Source of the DNA: Opitutus sp. GAS368
Lineage (GTDB): Bacteria; Verrucomicrobiota; Verrucomicrobiia; Opitutales; Opitutaceae
DNA length: 46,327 nt
Reading direction: 5' to 3'
Assembly: GCA_945871085.1 (NCBI GenBank)
Contig: CAMBVX010000008.1
Span: 1 to 46,327 of the forward strand
Within the stretch, counting starts at the first letter, position 1; the number at the start of each line of letters is the position of its first letter. Of the stretch, positions 8,578 to 17,523 are shown in pieces. Position numbers and translations under genes: made by a program. The notes under the pieces were generated by a model that ran no database searches, was not told the DNA's origin, and saw nothing but the letters and a program-made list of their open reading frames with translations.

Positions 8578-9675
8578 ATGGCCAAACCTTCCGCTCCACC
8601 CACCGTTGTCGATGTCGCCGTCGCCGCCGATGTCGCCATCGGCACGGTCTCACGCGTGCTCAACACCCCCGACGCCGTGCGGCCCGATATTCGCCAGCGA
8701 GTGCTCGATGCGATCACGCGGTTGGATTACCGCCGGCTGCGCCAACGCCGCATTCCCGTCGCAACCGAGACCGGCCGCCGCCGCCGCCGCGGCAACCTCG
8801 GCATCGTCCTGATCGGGATGGACGAATCGCTGGCCCATCTCCCGGTGATCACCGAGGCCATCCACGGCGTCGAACTCGCGACCGCCGCCGAGGGCATCAA
8901 TCTCATGCTCGCCAATGTGCCACAGGCCAACCGTGTGCCCGCTTTCCTGACGCGCAATCAGGTGGACGGCCTCATTGTGAAGAGTCCGCTCCTCGGCGAT
9001 TTCAAAGCCTGCGCCAGTGCCGAACTCGTCGCCGCCATCGCCCGCGTCCCGCACGTCTGGCTCATCGGCCGCCCGGACAACGCCACCGGCGATGTCTGCG
9101 CCGTCGACAACGACGCCGGAGCCCGGCTCGCCGCCGACTATCTGCACGCGCACGGCCACCGACGGATCGGATTTCTCCATCCGCGCCCGGGCCAGACCCG
9201 TTCCGAAAGTCTTAAGCTCAACTTCACCATGCACGCGCAGCGCCTCGGCCTGAGCGTGCAACCCTTCGAAAAACCGCTGACCGATCCGGTGCGCTGGCCG
9301 CTGCCGGCCATCACGCAGCCCACCGACCTCATGCCGCTGCTCGACCGCTGGGCCGCCCTCGCGCCTGGGGTGCGTCCCACCGCCATGCTCGTGCCGGCCG
9401 ACAGCATCGCCGTCCAACTCTACGCCGCCCTGCGCCAACGCGGTCTGCACGTCGGCCGCGATCTCAGCATCCTTTCCTTCAACCACGAACGTCCGCTCGT
9501 GATGGGCCTCGCACCCGCTCTCACGACGATCGATATCCGCGCCGAAACGATCGGCCGGCGCGCCGTCGAGCGACTGCTCTGGCGCATCGATCATCCCGAA
9601 GATCTCGTCCCCACCAAAATCGTCGTCGAACCCATCCTCGTCGAGGGCGGCTCCGTTTCGACTCTGCACCCATGA
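8578..9675 (+). CDS. LacI-family transcriptional regulator
   Basis: 365 residues from ATG 8578; a TTG two codons upstream is less likely. The N-terminal helix-turn-helix (about residues 9-60) has VDVAVAADVAIGTVSRVLN, the LacI signature, followed by the hinge region. Residues about 75-360 are a periplasmic-binding-protein-like effector domain, with motifs VDGLIVKSP, HRRIGFLHPR and LTTIDIRAETIG. It begins 12 bp after the sulfatase gene and overlaps the next gene by ATGA, so it is made with the operon it probably controls. The effector is presumably a sugar or sugar acid released by the pathway. Candidate operators are the TTTCAC words at 4435-4610 (inference). Confidence 0.93.
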   Translation: MAKPSAPPTVVDVAVAADVAIGTVSRVLNTPDAVRPDIRQRVLDAITRLDYRRLRQRRIPVATETGRRRRRGNLGIVLIGMDESLAHLPVITEAIHGVELATAAEGINLMLANVPQANRVPAFLTRNQVDGLIVKSPLLGDFKACASAELVAAIARVPHVWLIGRPDNATGDVCAVDNDAGARLAADYLHAHGHRRIGFLHPRPGQTRSESLKLNFTMHAQRLGLSVQPFEKPLTDPVRWPLPAITQPTDLMPLLDRWAALAPGVRPTAMLVPADSIAVQLYAALRQRGLHVGRDLSILSFNHERPLVMGLAPALTTIDIRAETIGRRAVERLLWRIDHPEDLVPTKIVVEPILVEGGSVSTLHP

Positions 9676-11345
9676 AAGCTCTCCACCGCGGACTCCGCGT
9701 GCTCGTCCTTGCCGCATCCCTGTTCATCGGCGGCACTCTCTCCCTTCGCGCCGCTCTGCCCCGCGAGGTCGGTCCGAAGTCGCCCGTCGTCAATCTCACC
9801 GGCTACGCTACCGTGGCCTACGTCGATGCCCGACAGGGTAACGATCTCACGGGCAATGGTTCGCGCGCCAAACCGTGGGCATCGCTGCCACGCGCGCTCG
9901 AATCCGTCGCGCCCGCCGCGGGCTCCCGCGCGGCGTTGCTCTTCTCCGCCGGTCGCTACACGCAGCCGACCTTCGCCCTCAAGCCACGCGTCGATCTTTA
10001 CGGCGGCTTCGCTTCGCCGGGCGGCGCCCGCGACATTTATGCGCACGCCACGGTCCTCGACGGTGAGGAAACCCAGCGCATCGCCATCGGTTGCGACGAC
10101 GCCCGCGTCGATGGTTTTCATTTCACGCGGGGCCGCGTGCGGGGCAAAGGCGCGGCGCTTTTTTGTGACGGCACCTCGCCGGTGATCGCCAACTGCGTGT
10201 TCACGCTGAACCGCACGCTCGTCCCACAGCCGTGGGCGCCGGCGCTGCTCCACGAAACCGCTCACGACGGCGGCGCCATATTTTGCACCAACACCGCCGC
10301 ACCGCGGATTGAGCACTGCTATTTCTACGACAACACCACCGAGTGCGGTCGGGGCGCCGCGCTCGCCGCCGACCGCCGCGCCGCGCCGCGCATCACCGCC
10401 AGCGTGTTCGCCAACAACCGCAGCGGCATCGACGATCCGCTCCGCAGCAGCGATGGCGGCGCGATTTCGTTTTTCGGTTGGTGCGGGGGCGCGGTCTCCG
10501 GCTGCGTGATTTCCGCGAACATCTCCCTCGCCCGCAATGACGCCGGCGGGATCTTCCTCGCACTCTGGTCCGCTCCCCGCATCGCCGACAACGTCTTCAC
10601 GGCTAATGACGGGGGTGACGATGCCGGTGCACTCTTCATCGGCGGCCAGGAACATCGCTATGGCGTGCCACTCGACGCCTTTCCGTCGGCCGAAAAATTC
10701 CACGTGTTCGTCGAGCGCAATGTTTTCGTCGGCAATACCAACTCCGCGAAAAACTCCGGCGCGATGCGGGTGACGATGGAGTCGCGCGCGACGTTTCGTG
10801 ACAACCTCATCACGGAAAACCAGGGCGGGTTTTATCTCCAACGCTCCGAAATCATCGCCGAGCGCAACACCGTCTGGCAGGACTGGCGCTTCGTGGAAGA
10901 CAAGCCCTCGCTCGGCCCGAGCGTGTTGACCGGCAATATTCTTAAAGGTCCCTTCGATGGCAAAGTCGAGGTGCGGGCAACCCTCTCGCGCAACATGGCC
11001 GAGCCATCCGCCGGTGGACTTGATTCGCTTCCGGTCACCGATGTGTTTCTCGCCGATGGTCAGACCGGTGAGATCGCCGGTCTCCACTACGACCCCGCGA
11101 CCTTCACGACGGTCGTGACCACCACCGCACCCCTCTCCGCACCGGATCGCTTGACCGGTCGCCCTGTGAAATTTGCTCAGGGCAAAAATGGGCAATGGGG
11201 CGTGATCAAATCCGCGCGCGCGCGCGAATTTATGGTGTGGGGACGCTTGGAGCCCGAGACGAAACACCCCAAGGCCTTCGAAGTTCTGCGCACGTTCACC
11301 CTCAAACCCGACGCGCCCGCCGGTATCGGCGCACGCGTGAAGTAG
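9672..11345 (+). CDS. Secreted right-handed parallel beta-helix protein
   Basis: 557 residues; the ATG overlaps the LacI stop codon as ATGA, implying translational coupling. A signal peptide covers about residues 1-28. YVDARQGNDLTGNGSRAKPW near the mature N-terminus is the opening typical of DUF1565/pectate-lyase-like beta-helix proteins. Repeating coil motifs follow (IANCVFTLN, IEHCYFYDN, ITASVFANN, IADNVFTAN, VERNVFVGN), each about 20-35 residues apart. Such folds serve as polysaccharide lyases, esterases, sulfatase partners or binding scaffolds. No catalytic triad could be assigned. In this locus it most likely acts on or binds the glycan outside the cytoplasm. Confidence 0.85.
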   Translation: MKALHRGLRVLVLAASLFIGGTLSLRAALPREVGPKSPVVNLTGYATVAYVDARQGNDLTGNGSRAKPWASLPRALESVAPAAGSRAALLFSAGRYTQPTFALKPRVDLYGGFASPGGARDIYAHATVLDGEETQRIAIGCDDARVDGFHFTRGRVRGKGAALFCDGTSPVIANCVFTLNRTLVPQPWAPALLHETAHDGGAIFCTNTAAPRIEHCYFYDNTTECGRGAALAADRRAAPRITASVFANNRSGIDDPLRSSDGGAISFFGWCGGAVSGCVISANISLARNDAGGIFLALWSAPRIADNVFTANDGGDDAGALFIGGQEHRYGVPLDAFPSAEKFHVFVERNVFVGNTNSAKNSGAMRVTMESRATFRDNLITENQGGFYLQRSEIIAERNTVWQDWRFVEDKPSLGPSVLTGNILKGPFDGKVEVRATLSRNMAEPSAGGLDSLPVTDVFLADGQTGEIAGLHYDPATFTTVVTTTAPLSAPDRLTGRPVKFAQGKNGQWGVIKSARAREFMVWGRLEPETKHPKAFEVLRTFTLKPDAPAGIGARVK

Positions 11346-11391
11346 GCTCGTCGATCCCTACACCACAAATCCCCCTTCCCCCAATCCACCC

Positions 11392-12363
11392 ATGAAATAC
11401 TGCCTCCTCGCGCTCCTTCTCGCCATTGGCACCGCCGGTTACGCAGCCGAAAAATCGAACTCCGCCGCACCCAAGCCCACTCGCGTCAACAAGGCCATCG
11501 AGCTCCTCGCTGCCGGCCAGCCCGTCTACTACGACTACGGCCGCGGCGGTGCCGAGGAGGGCAAAGAGGCGGCGAAGACGTGGGCGGACGTTTTGATGTA
11601 TGACATGGAGGGCGCCGCGCTCGATTTCACTAAACTCCGAGCGTTCATGAAGGGCCTCGCCGATGCCGGCCCCACCGCAAGCGGTCACCGCACGCCCGCC
11701 GTGTTTGTCACCTTGCCGCTCTACGGCCTCGACGCCGCCACCGTGCAGGCCAACCACTGGATGATCCAGCAGGCGCTCGCCGCCGGCGTGCACGGCCTGC
11801 ACATCTGCCATGCGCGCAACCCCGAAGCCGTCGCGATGTTCATCCGCGCCGCGCGCTACGAGATCCACCGGCAGGCCGTCGGCGCGGGCCTTGAGGAAGG
11901 CTTACGGATGTTCGGTGCGCACGAGTTCGCTTCCGGCATCTGGGGTGTTTCCGCCAAGGACTACTATTCCCTCGCCGACGTCTGGCCGCTCAATCCCAGG
12001 GGCGAACTCATGATCGGCGTGAAGATCGAGGACAAGGTCGGCCTCACCAACACCGCGGCGATCGTGCGCGTGCCCGGCGTGATTTTCGCCGAGTGGGGGC
12101 CGCGCGATACGAGCTACGCCAACGGTTTCCTCGACGTGGCCTTCGACTACGGCCGCAAGCCCGGGGTTGTCGAGCCCCCGCCGCTCAAGGCCGCCGCCGA
12201 CCGCGTGATCGCTGCCAGCAAGGCCGCGAAAGTCTTCGTCCTCGACAACGCCCGCGCCGAAACCGTCGTGCCGCAAATCGACGCGGGCATGATGATCATT
12301 GCCGGCGGGCTCAAGGAAGTCGCCGAGATCGGCCGCAAACACACGAAGCGCACGGCGCCCTAG
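11392..12363 (+). CDS. HpcH/HpaI aldolase-like protein with signal peptide
   Basis: 323 residues, starting 46 bp after the beta-helix gene. An N-terminal signal peptide (about 1-19, ending GYAAE) is unusual for this family, whose members are normally cytoplasmic class II aldolases. The TIM-barrel pattern is recognisable: VLMYDMEGA (residues 68-76) at the DGEH site, VKIED (210-214) at the VQIET site with Glu213, and GPRD (236-239) at the GPAD site with Asp239. The catalytic His of DGEH is Gly74 here and the pyruvate-binding Arg after the second strand is not apparent (AVFVTLP). The metal-ligand acids are thus kept but the classical base and Arg are lost. It may be a lyase of altered chemistry or a binding protein. 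Followed 45 bp later by the symporter gene. Confidence 0.8.
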   Translation: MKYCLLALLLAIGTAGYAAEKSNSAAPKPTRVNKAIELLAAGQPVYYDYGRGGAEEGKEAAKTWADVLMYDMEGAALDFTKLRAFMKGLADAGPTASGHRTPAVFVTLPLYGLDAATVQANHWMIQQALAAGVHGLHICHARNPEAVAMFIRAARYEIHRQAVGAGLEEGLRMFGAHEFASGIWGVSAKDYYSLADVWPLNPRGELMIGVKIEDKVGLTNTAAIVRVPGVIFAEWGPRDTSYANGFLDVAFDYGRKPGVVEPPPLKAAADRVIAASKAAKVFVLDNARAETVVPQIDAGMMIIAGGLKEVAEIGRKHTKRTAP

Positions 12364-12408
12364 TTTCCCGCGTTGTTTTCCCTGGATCCACTCAACCCCC
12401 AATCCTGC

Positions 12409-13977
12409 ATGTCCCTCCATTTTCTCGACGTCGTCGTCATCGGCATCTACTTCGCGGTGATCGCCGGCATTGGTTACTACGCGACGCGCGGCACCAAAAC
12501 CTCCGAGCAATATTTTGTCGCCGGCCGCAACATCCCGATGTGGGCCGTCTCGTTTACGATTATGGCGACGATTATCAGCACCGGGACGTTCGTCGGCCAC
12601 CCGGGCACAGCCTACCAGAAAGGTCTTATTCTGCTCGTGCCGCATCTGCTCGTGCCGTTCGTGTTGCTCGCCGTGGCCAAGGTCGTCGTCCCGTTCTACC
12701 GCCGCGTTGTGCGCATGAGTGCTTACGAATACATCGGCCAACGCTTCGGCATCGGCGGGCGGTTCTATACGTCGTTTGGATTTCTGGCCGACCGCATTTT
12801 CGATTTGGGTGTCACGCATGTGACCACCGCCCTCGCGATCAATGTGCTCACGGGCTGGGACCTGAAAACGGTCATTCTCGCCGTCGGCGTGTTCACCATC
12901 ATTTACACCATGGCGGGTGGCATGGAAGCCGTTGTGTGGACAGATGTCGTGCAGGGCATCGTGCTCATGGTCGGCGGCGTTTTTGTGCTGGGCCGTCTGC
13001 TCTTTGCCCCCGAAGCGGGCGCGCCCTTCGCCGTCGTCGCCGAAACGTGGCGCATGGGAAAACTCACGCTCGGCTCGTGGGATTTTTCGTTGGCGAGTTT
13101 TACCAATCCCACGCTGACCACGACGTGGCTCTTCTGCCTCGCTTACGCGGTGCAGTGGACGCGCCGCTACGCGACCGACCAGCACATCGTGCAACGCTAC
13201 CTCGTCGCCGAATCGGACGATGCGGCGAGCCGCGCGGCATTTTGGAGCGCCATGCTGTGCGTCCCGGTGTTCGTCACGTTCATGTTTGCCGGGGCCTGTC
13301 TCGCGGGATTTTTCGCCCTCGCCCAAGTCCCGCCGCCCGCCGTGGCCGACAGCGCGATGCCCTATTTTCTCGCCCACTTCATGCCCACCGGACTGCTCGG
13401 CCTCGTCGTCGCCGCCATCTTGGCGGCCGCGATGTCCACGGTGAGCGCGGACCTCAGCAGTGTCGGCACGGTGCTCACGGTCGATTATTTTCAACACTTC
13501 TATCCCAAAGCCTCCGACCGCGCGCGTCTGCTCTGCGGGCGGATCATGATCGCCGCGGCCGGAGCACTGACCGTGGTGGCGGCCTGGCTGCTGCTGCCCG
13601 AGAAGGACTCGGCGCCCCTGATGGAACGGGTCATCATGATCGCGTCGATTCTCTCGGGCGGGACGCTCGGGCTGTTCTGCCTCGGCTTCCTGACGCGTTC
13701 GGCCACGCGCCAGGGCTGTTACATCGGCGTCGCGTGCTGCGCCGTCTTCACCGCGTGGGCGATTCTCACCGAGCCGCGCCATCGAGTGCTCGATCTCGGC
13801 ATCAACTTCCCGCTCAACCCCATCCTCATCGGCGTGTGTGGCCATGCGGTGCTGTTTGGCACGGGCTGGCTCGCGAGTCGCATCTTCGGTGGGGATCGGC
13901 CCGCCGACGTCGAGCGGTTGACCTATTACGGATTGAAACAGGTCAAGTCCGCCTCCGCGTCTCCGACCGCCTCATAA
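12409..13977 (+). CDS. Sodium:solute symporter (SSS family)
   Basis: 522 residues from ATG 12409; an upstream TTG at 12373 gives a less natural N-terminus. The protein is hydrophobic with about 13 membrane segments and SSS motifs: GIYFAVIAGIGYYATRG in the first helix, KTSEQYFVAGRNIPMW after it, GGMEAVVWTDVVQG mid-protein and AAAMSTVSADLSS later. Members carry sugars, sialic acid, acetate and similar solutes across the inner membrane with Na+. Its stop TAA directly abuts the ATG of the signal-less sulfatase at 13978, which suggests that the imported solute still carries a sulfate ester. The exact solute is unknown. Confidence 0.92.
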   Translation: MSLHFLDVVVIGIYFAVIAGIGYYATRGTKTSEQYFVAGRNIPMWAVSFTIMATIISTGTFVGHPGTAYQKGLILLVPHLLVPFVLLAVAKVVVPFYRRVVRMSAYEYIGQRFGIGGRFYTSFGFLADRIFDLGVTHVTTALAINVLTGWDLKTVILAVGVFTIIYTMAGGMEAVVWTDVVQGIVLMVGGVFVLGRLLFAPEAGAPFAVVAETWRMGKLTLGSWDFSLASFTNPTLTTTWLFCLAYAVQWTRRYATDQHIVQRYLVAESDDAASRAAFWSAMLCVPVFVTFMFAGACLAGFFALAQVPPPAVADSAMPYFLAHFMPTGLLGLVVAAILAAAMSTVSADLSSVGTVLTVDYFQHFYPKASDRARLLCGRIMIAAAGALTVVAAWLLLPEKDSAPLMERVIMIASILSGGTLGLFCLGFLTRSATRQGCYIGVACCAVFTAWAILTEPRHRVLDLGINFPLNPILIGVCGHAVLFGTGWLASRIFGGDRPADVERLTYYGLKQVKSASASPTAS

Positions 13978-15351
13978 ATGTCGCCGCGTCCGCCCAACAT
14001 TTTGCTCATCATTGCCGATGATTTCGGCGTGCACCAACTCGGTTGCACGACGCTCGGCGGCGCGGGATTTTTTCAGACGCCGCACCTCGATCGACTCGCC
14101 GCCGAGGGCGTGCGGTTCGCGCGCGCCTACGCGACCGCGCCCGTTTGTTCACCGTCGCGCGCGAGCCTCTACACGGGCCTGCACCCCGCTCGACTCCATC
14201 TCACAGATTTTATTCCGGGTTCTCTGGTCACCAATCCACCGCTGCTCACCCCGGCGTGGCAACGCGGTCTGCCCGTTTCGGCGATCACGCTCGGTGACGC
14301 CCTGAAAGCGCGCGGCTACGCGACCGCGCATTTCGGGAAATGGCATCTTGCCGCCGACTACAATTACCAACCCGGCCGGCCGATGGACCCCGAATCGCAA
14401 GGTTTCGACGAAGTGCTCGTCACGCGCAAACCCGCGCCCGACGCCGACCCTGAAGCCGATCCGCACCACATCCACGCGCTCACGAGGCGCACGATCGAAT
14501 TTGTCACGCGCGAGCGCACGCAGCCATTTTTCTGTGTGCTCGCGCACAACGCCGTGCATCGCCCGGAGTTCGCTCCCGCCGCCCTTGTCGCACGCCACGC
14601 GGCGCGGCCCGGTGCCGATGCCGAGGTCAACCGTCCCGTCCTCGCCGCGATGATTGAGGATCTGGATCGTGCGACCGGGCACTTGCTCGACGCTCTCCGC
14701 ACTGCGGACCGCGACCGGGATACCCTCGTCATTTTCACCGCCGACCACGGCGCGTTCGGTGCGTCCGAACACCGCAAACCGCTCCGCGGCGCGAAGGCCG
14801 ATCTCTACGAAGGCGGACTCCGCGTCCCGCTGCTCCTGCGTTGGCCCGGCCAGATCGCTGGCGGTGCCGTGCGCGATCAGGTGGTCAGCGGCACCGATCT
14901 TTTTCCCACGCTACTCGCCGCCGCCGCCGCGCCCGTCGGGGCCACGAATGATGGCTGCAATCTCTGGCCTCTCATCCGCGATGCCGAACACTGCCTCCCG
15001 CGCGAAGAACTGTGCTGGCACTATCCACACTACCACCACCTCGGCCTCGCGCCGGCGGCGGCCATCCGGATCGGTGATTTCAAACTCATCGAGTGGTTCG
15101 AGTCTGCCTTGGGCGCGCCTCGCGCAACCGGTCCGGCCTGCGAACTCTTCGATCTCGCCTCCGATCCGGGGGAGACGCGTGACCTCTCCGCTGCACAACC
15201 CGCCCACCGCGACGCGCTGCTGCACCGTCTGCGTGAGTGGCGCCGCGCGGTCGGTGCGCAGGAAATGCCGCTCAACGCCGACTACGATCCCGCCGCCGCC
15301 ACGTGCGTCGCGCCACCCGTCGGTGATCGCCAACCACTCGAAGTATTATGA
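13978..15351 (+). CDS. Cys-type sulfatase without signal peptide (probably cytoplasmic)
   Basis: 457 residues with ATG immediately after the symporter stop. The protein begins MSPRPPNILLIIADDFG, so the metal-binding Asp pair (Asp13, Asp14) lies almost at the N-terminus and there is no export signal. The maturation motif is Cys57-Ser-Pro-Ser-Arg61. Other motifs are FGKWHLA, FTADHGAFG and EGGLRVPLLL. It is a paralogue of the secreted sulfatase at 7174-8565, sharing DPESQGFD, HYPHYHHLG and VGAQEM. The last 4 bp overlap the alcohol dehydrogenase gene. Inference: it removes sulfate from an imported mono- or oligosaccharide in the cytoplasm. This requires a cytoplasmic maturase not present in the window. 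Confidence 0.93.
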   Translation: MSPRPPNILLIIADDFGVHQLGCTTLGGAGFFQTPHLDRLAAEGVRFARAYATAPVCSPSRASLYTGLHPARLHLTDFIPGSLVTNPPLLTPAWQRGLPVSAITLGDALKARGYATAHFGKWHLAADYNYQPGRPMDPESQGFDEVLVTRKPAPDADPEADPHHIHALTRRTIEFVTRERTQPFFCVLAHNAVHRPEFAPAALVARHAARPGADAEVNRPVLAAMIEDLDRATGHLLDALRTADRDRDTLVIFTADHGAFGASEHRKPLRGAKADLYEGGLRVPLLLRWPGQIAGGAVRDQVVSGTDLFPTLLAAAAAPVGATNDGCNLWPLIRDAEHCLPREELCWHYPHYHHLGLAPAAAIRIGDFKLIEWFESALGAPRATGPACELFDLASDPGETRDLSAAQPAHRDALLHRLREWRRAVGAQEMPLNADYDPAAATCVAPPVGDRQPLEVL

Positions 15352-16493
15352 ACACCGTCCTGCTCCAGCAGCCCAAGCGTCTCTTCTTCGGCCCCGGCTG
15401 TGCTGCGCGCGCCGCCGACGAATTTTCGACCGCTGGCCTGCGCCGCCTCTTCGTGGTCTCAAGTCCCAGCGCCGCGCGCCACAGTGCCGGTCTCTTGGAG
15501 GCTTGGCGCAGCTCCGGTTCTGCCTTGGAGATCAACACCTCCGTGAGCCGCGAGCCAGAAATCGCGCTCTTCGAGTCCGTGCTAGCGGACGCCCGCCAAT
15601 TCGCGCCCGACGCCGTGATCGGTCTCGGCGGTGGCAGCCCGCTCGACGTCGCTAAACTCGTCGCTGCACTCCTCGACGGTCGTCAGGCGATTCGCGACGT
15701 TTTTGGTATCGGCAATCTACGCGGCCGCGCCGTTTATCTCGCGTGCGTGCCGACGACGGCAGGCACGGGCAGTGAAGTTTCACCCAACGCCGTTCTCATC
15801 GACGAAGGCGAACGCGTGAAGAAGGGCGTGATCAGTCCGCATCTCGTGCCCGACTCGGCGTTTCTTGATCCGATGTTAACGCTCTCAGTTCCCCCGGGAG
15901 TCACCGCGGCCGTTGGCCTCGATGCGCTCGTCCATTGCATGGAGGGCTACGCCAACAAATCCGCCCACCCGGCCGCCGACGTTTTCGCGCTCGAAGGCAT
16001 CCGGCGTATCGGCCGCAGCATTTCGGTGGCGGTCGCGCACGGCGATGATCTCGCGGCGCGCACTGAGGTGATGCTCGGCGCTCTCTACGGCGGCCTGTGC
16101 CTCGGTCCCGTCAACACGGCCGGCGTGCACGCGCTGTCCGCGCCGCTGGGCGGAGAGTATCGCATCGCGCACGGCGTCGCGAACTCGCTGCTCGTGCCGC
16201 ATGTCTTCCGCTTCAATCTCCCGGCCATGCCTGATCGTTACGCCGACATCGCCGTGGCTCTCGGAGTCGCGCCGAGTGGGAGTAGCGAGACGACCGCCGC
16301 CGCCGGACTCGAGCGGCTCATCGAGCTGTCGCGTGCGTGCGGGGTGCCGCAGCGGCTGCGCGACGTGAGCATCCCCGAATCCGACCTGCCGCGCCTCGCG
16401 CGCGAGGCGTTCAAGGTGCAGCGTCTCTTGAAAAACAATCCGCGTAAAATCACCGAGGCCGATGCCCTCGCGATCTACCGCGCCGCATACTGA
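15348..16493 (+). CDS. Iron-containing (type III) alcohol dehydrogenase
   Basis: 381 residues; the ATG overlaps the sulfatase stop (ATGA). The nucleotide-binding motif GGGSPLDVAK is at 94-103 and PTTAGTGSE at 136-143. The metal ligands typical of the family are present: Asp192 and His196 in GLDALVHCMEGY, His261 in GVHALSAPLG and His275 in YRIAHGVA. The length is usual for the family. It probably interconverts an aldehyde or ketone and an alcohol, using NAD(P)H, within the sugar-acid pathway. It is followed 1 bp later by the PdxA2-type dehydrogenase, so the two likely act in sequence. The substrate cannot be fixed. Confidence 0.93.
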   Translation: MNTVLLQQPKRLFFGPGCAARAADEFSTAGLRRLFVVSSPSAARHSAGLLEAWRSSGSALEINTSVSREPEIALFESVLADARQFAPDAVIGLGGGSPLDVAKLVAALLDGRQAIRDVFGIGNLRGRAVYLACVPTTAGTGSEVSPNAVLIDEGERVKKGVISPHLVPDSAFLDPMLTLSVPPGVTAAVGLDALVHCMEGYANKSAHPAADVFALEGIRRIGRSISVAVAHGDDLAARTEVMLGALYGGLCLGPVNTAGVHALSAPLGGEYRIAHGVANSLLVPHVFRFNLPAMPDRYADIAVALGVAPSGSSETTAAAGLERLIELSRACGVPQRLRDVSIPESDLPRLAREAFKVQRLLKNNPRKITEADALAIYRAAY

Positions 16494-16494
16494 T

Positions 16495-17499
16495 ATGACC
16501 GTCCCGTCCAAACCGATCCTCGCCGTCACCATGGGCGACGCCGCCGGCAGCGGCCCCGAATTGATCACGAAAGCGTTTATCGATCCCGAGGTCCGCGCCG
16601 TCTGCCGGCCACTCGTCGTCGGTGACGCGGCCACTCTGCGTGCCGCCCTCGCGATCACGGGAGTGGGTGCAACTGTTCGCCCGATTGCGCGCCCGGCTGA
16701 CGTGGCCGACGAGACCGGGACCATCGACGTGATTGACCTCGCGAATCTCGATGCGAACCAACTCGTGCGCGGCCAAATCAGTGCCACGACGGGACGCGCG
16801 GCCTACGAATCCATCAAGCGCGCCGTCGAACTCACCCTCGCCGGAGAAACCCAGGCCGTGGTCACATCCGCGATCAACAAGGCAGCGCTGCATGCGGCCG
16901 GTTATCTCTACGACGGCCACACCGAGCTGCTGGCCGAACTGTGCGGTCAGCCCAAGGTCACGATGATGCTAGTCGCCGGCAAACTCCGCATCTGCCACGT
17001 CAGCACTCACGTCTCACTTGCAACCGCGATCACGCGCGCGCGGCCCGAGCGGATTTTGCAGGTCGTGCAGCTCGCGCATGACGGCGTGCGCCGGCTCGGG
17101 ATCGAGCGACCGCACATCGCCGTGGCCGGCCTGAATCCCCATGCGGGCGAGGGCGGACTTTTCGGGACCGAGGAAATCGAGTTCATCGCTCCCGCCATCA
17201 AGGAGGCAAACAGCCGCGGCTTTCACGTGAGCGGACCTTTTGCCGGCGACACCGTTTTTTTCCGCACACTCCAGGGCGAGTTCGACTGCGCGATCGCGAT
17301 GTATCACGACCAAGGCCACGTCGCCGCCAAGATGCTCGGCATCTGGCAAGGCGTGAACGTCACACTTGGGCTGCCCATCATCCGCACCTCCGTCGAGCAC
17401 GGCACCGATTTCGCCAACGCCGGCCGGGGCACCGGCGATCCGCGCAGCCTCGTGCAAGCGCTCAAACTCGCGGCCGTCATGGCGAAAGCCGAAAAATAG
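16495..17499 (+). CDS. pdxA2: PdxA2-type 4-phospho-sugar-acid dehydrogenase
   Basis: 334 residues from ATG 16495, one base after the upstream stop; a start at 16462 inside the preceding gene is rejected. PdxA-family motifs are complete: MGDAAGSGPE near the N-terminus, GHTELLAE at 141-148, metal-binding His172 (STHVSL), His216 (NPHAGE) and His271 (MYHDQGH). Classical PdxA makes pyridoxal phosphate precursors. PdxA2 paralogues beside DUF1537 kinases instead oxidise D-threonate- or D-erythronate-type 4-phosphates to a beta-keto acid that decarboxylates to dihydroxyacetone phosphate. A DUF1537 kinase lies at 22412-23533 in the same transcription unit, which favours the catabolic role. The kinase substrate stereochemistry is not predictable. 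Confidence 0.88.
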   Translation: MTVPSKPILAVTMGDAAGSGPELITKAFIDPEVRAVCRPLVVGDAATLRAALAITGVGATVRPIARPADVADETGTIDVIDLANLDANQLVRGQISATTGRAAYESIKRAVELTLAGETQAVVTSAINKAALHAAGYLYDGHTELLAELCGQPKVTMMLVAGKLRICHVSTHVSLATAITRARPERILQVVQLAHDGVRRLGIERPHIAVAGLNPHAGEGGLFGTEEIEFIAPAIKEANSRGFHVSGPFAGDTVFFRTLQGEFDCAIAMYHDQGHVAAKMLGIWQGVNVTLGLPIIRTSVEHGTDFANAGRGTGDPRSLVQALKLAAVMAKAEK

Positions 17500-17523
17500 T
17501 TTGTATCAGCCCCACCGAAAATC

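Noticed and set aside
9591-11267. Minus-strand open frame of about 560 codons opposite the beta-helix gene
   Set aside because: A shadow of the plus-strand gene, which has a signal peptide and regular coil repeats.
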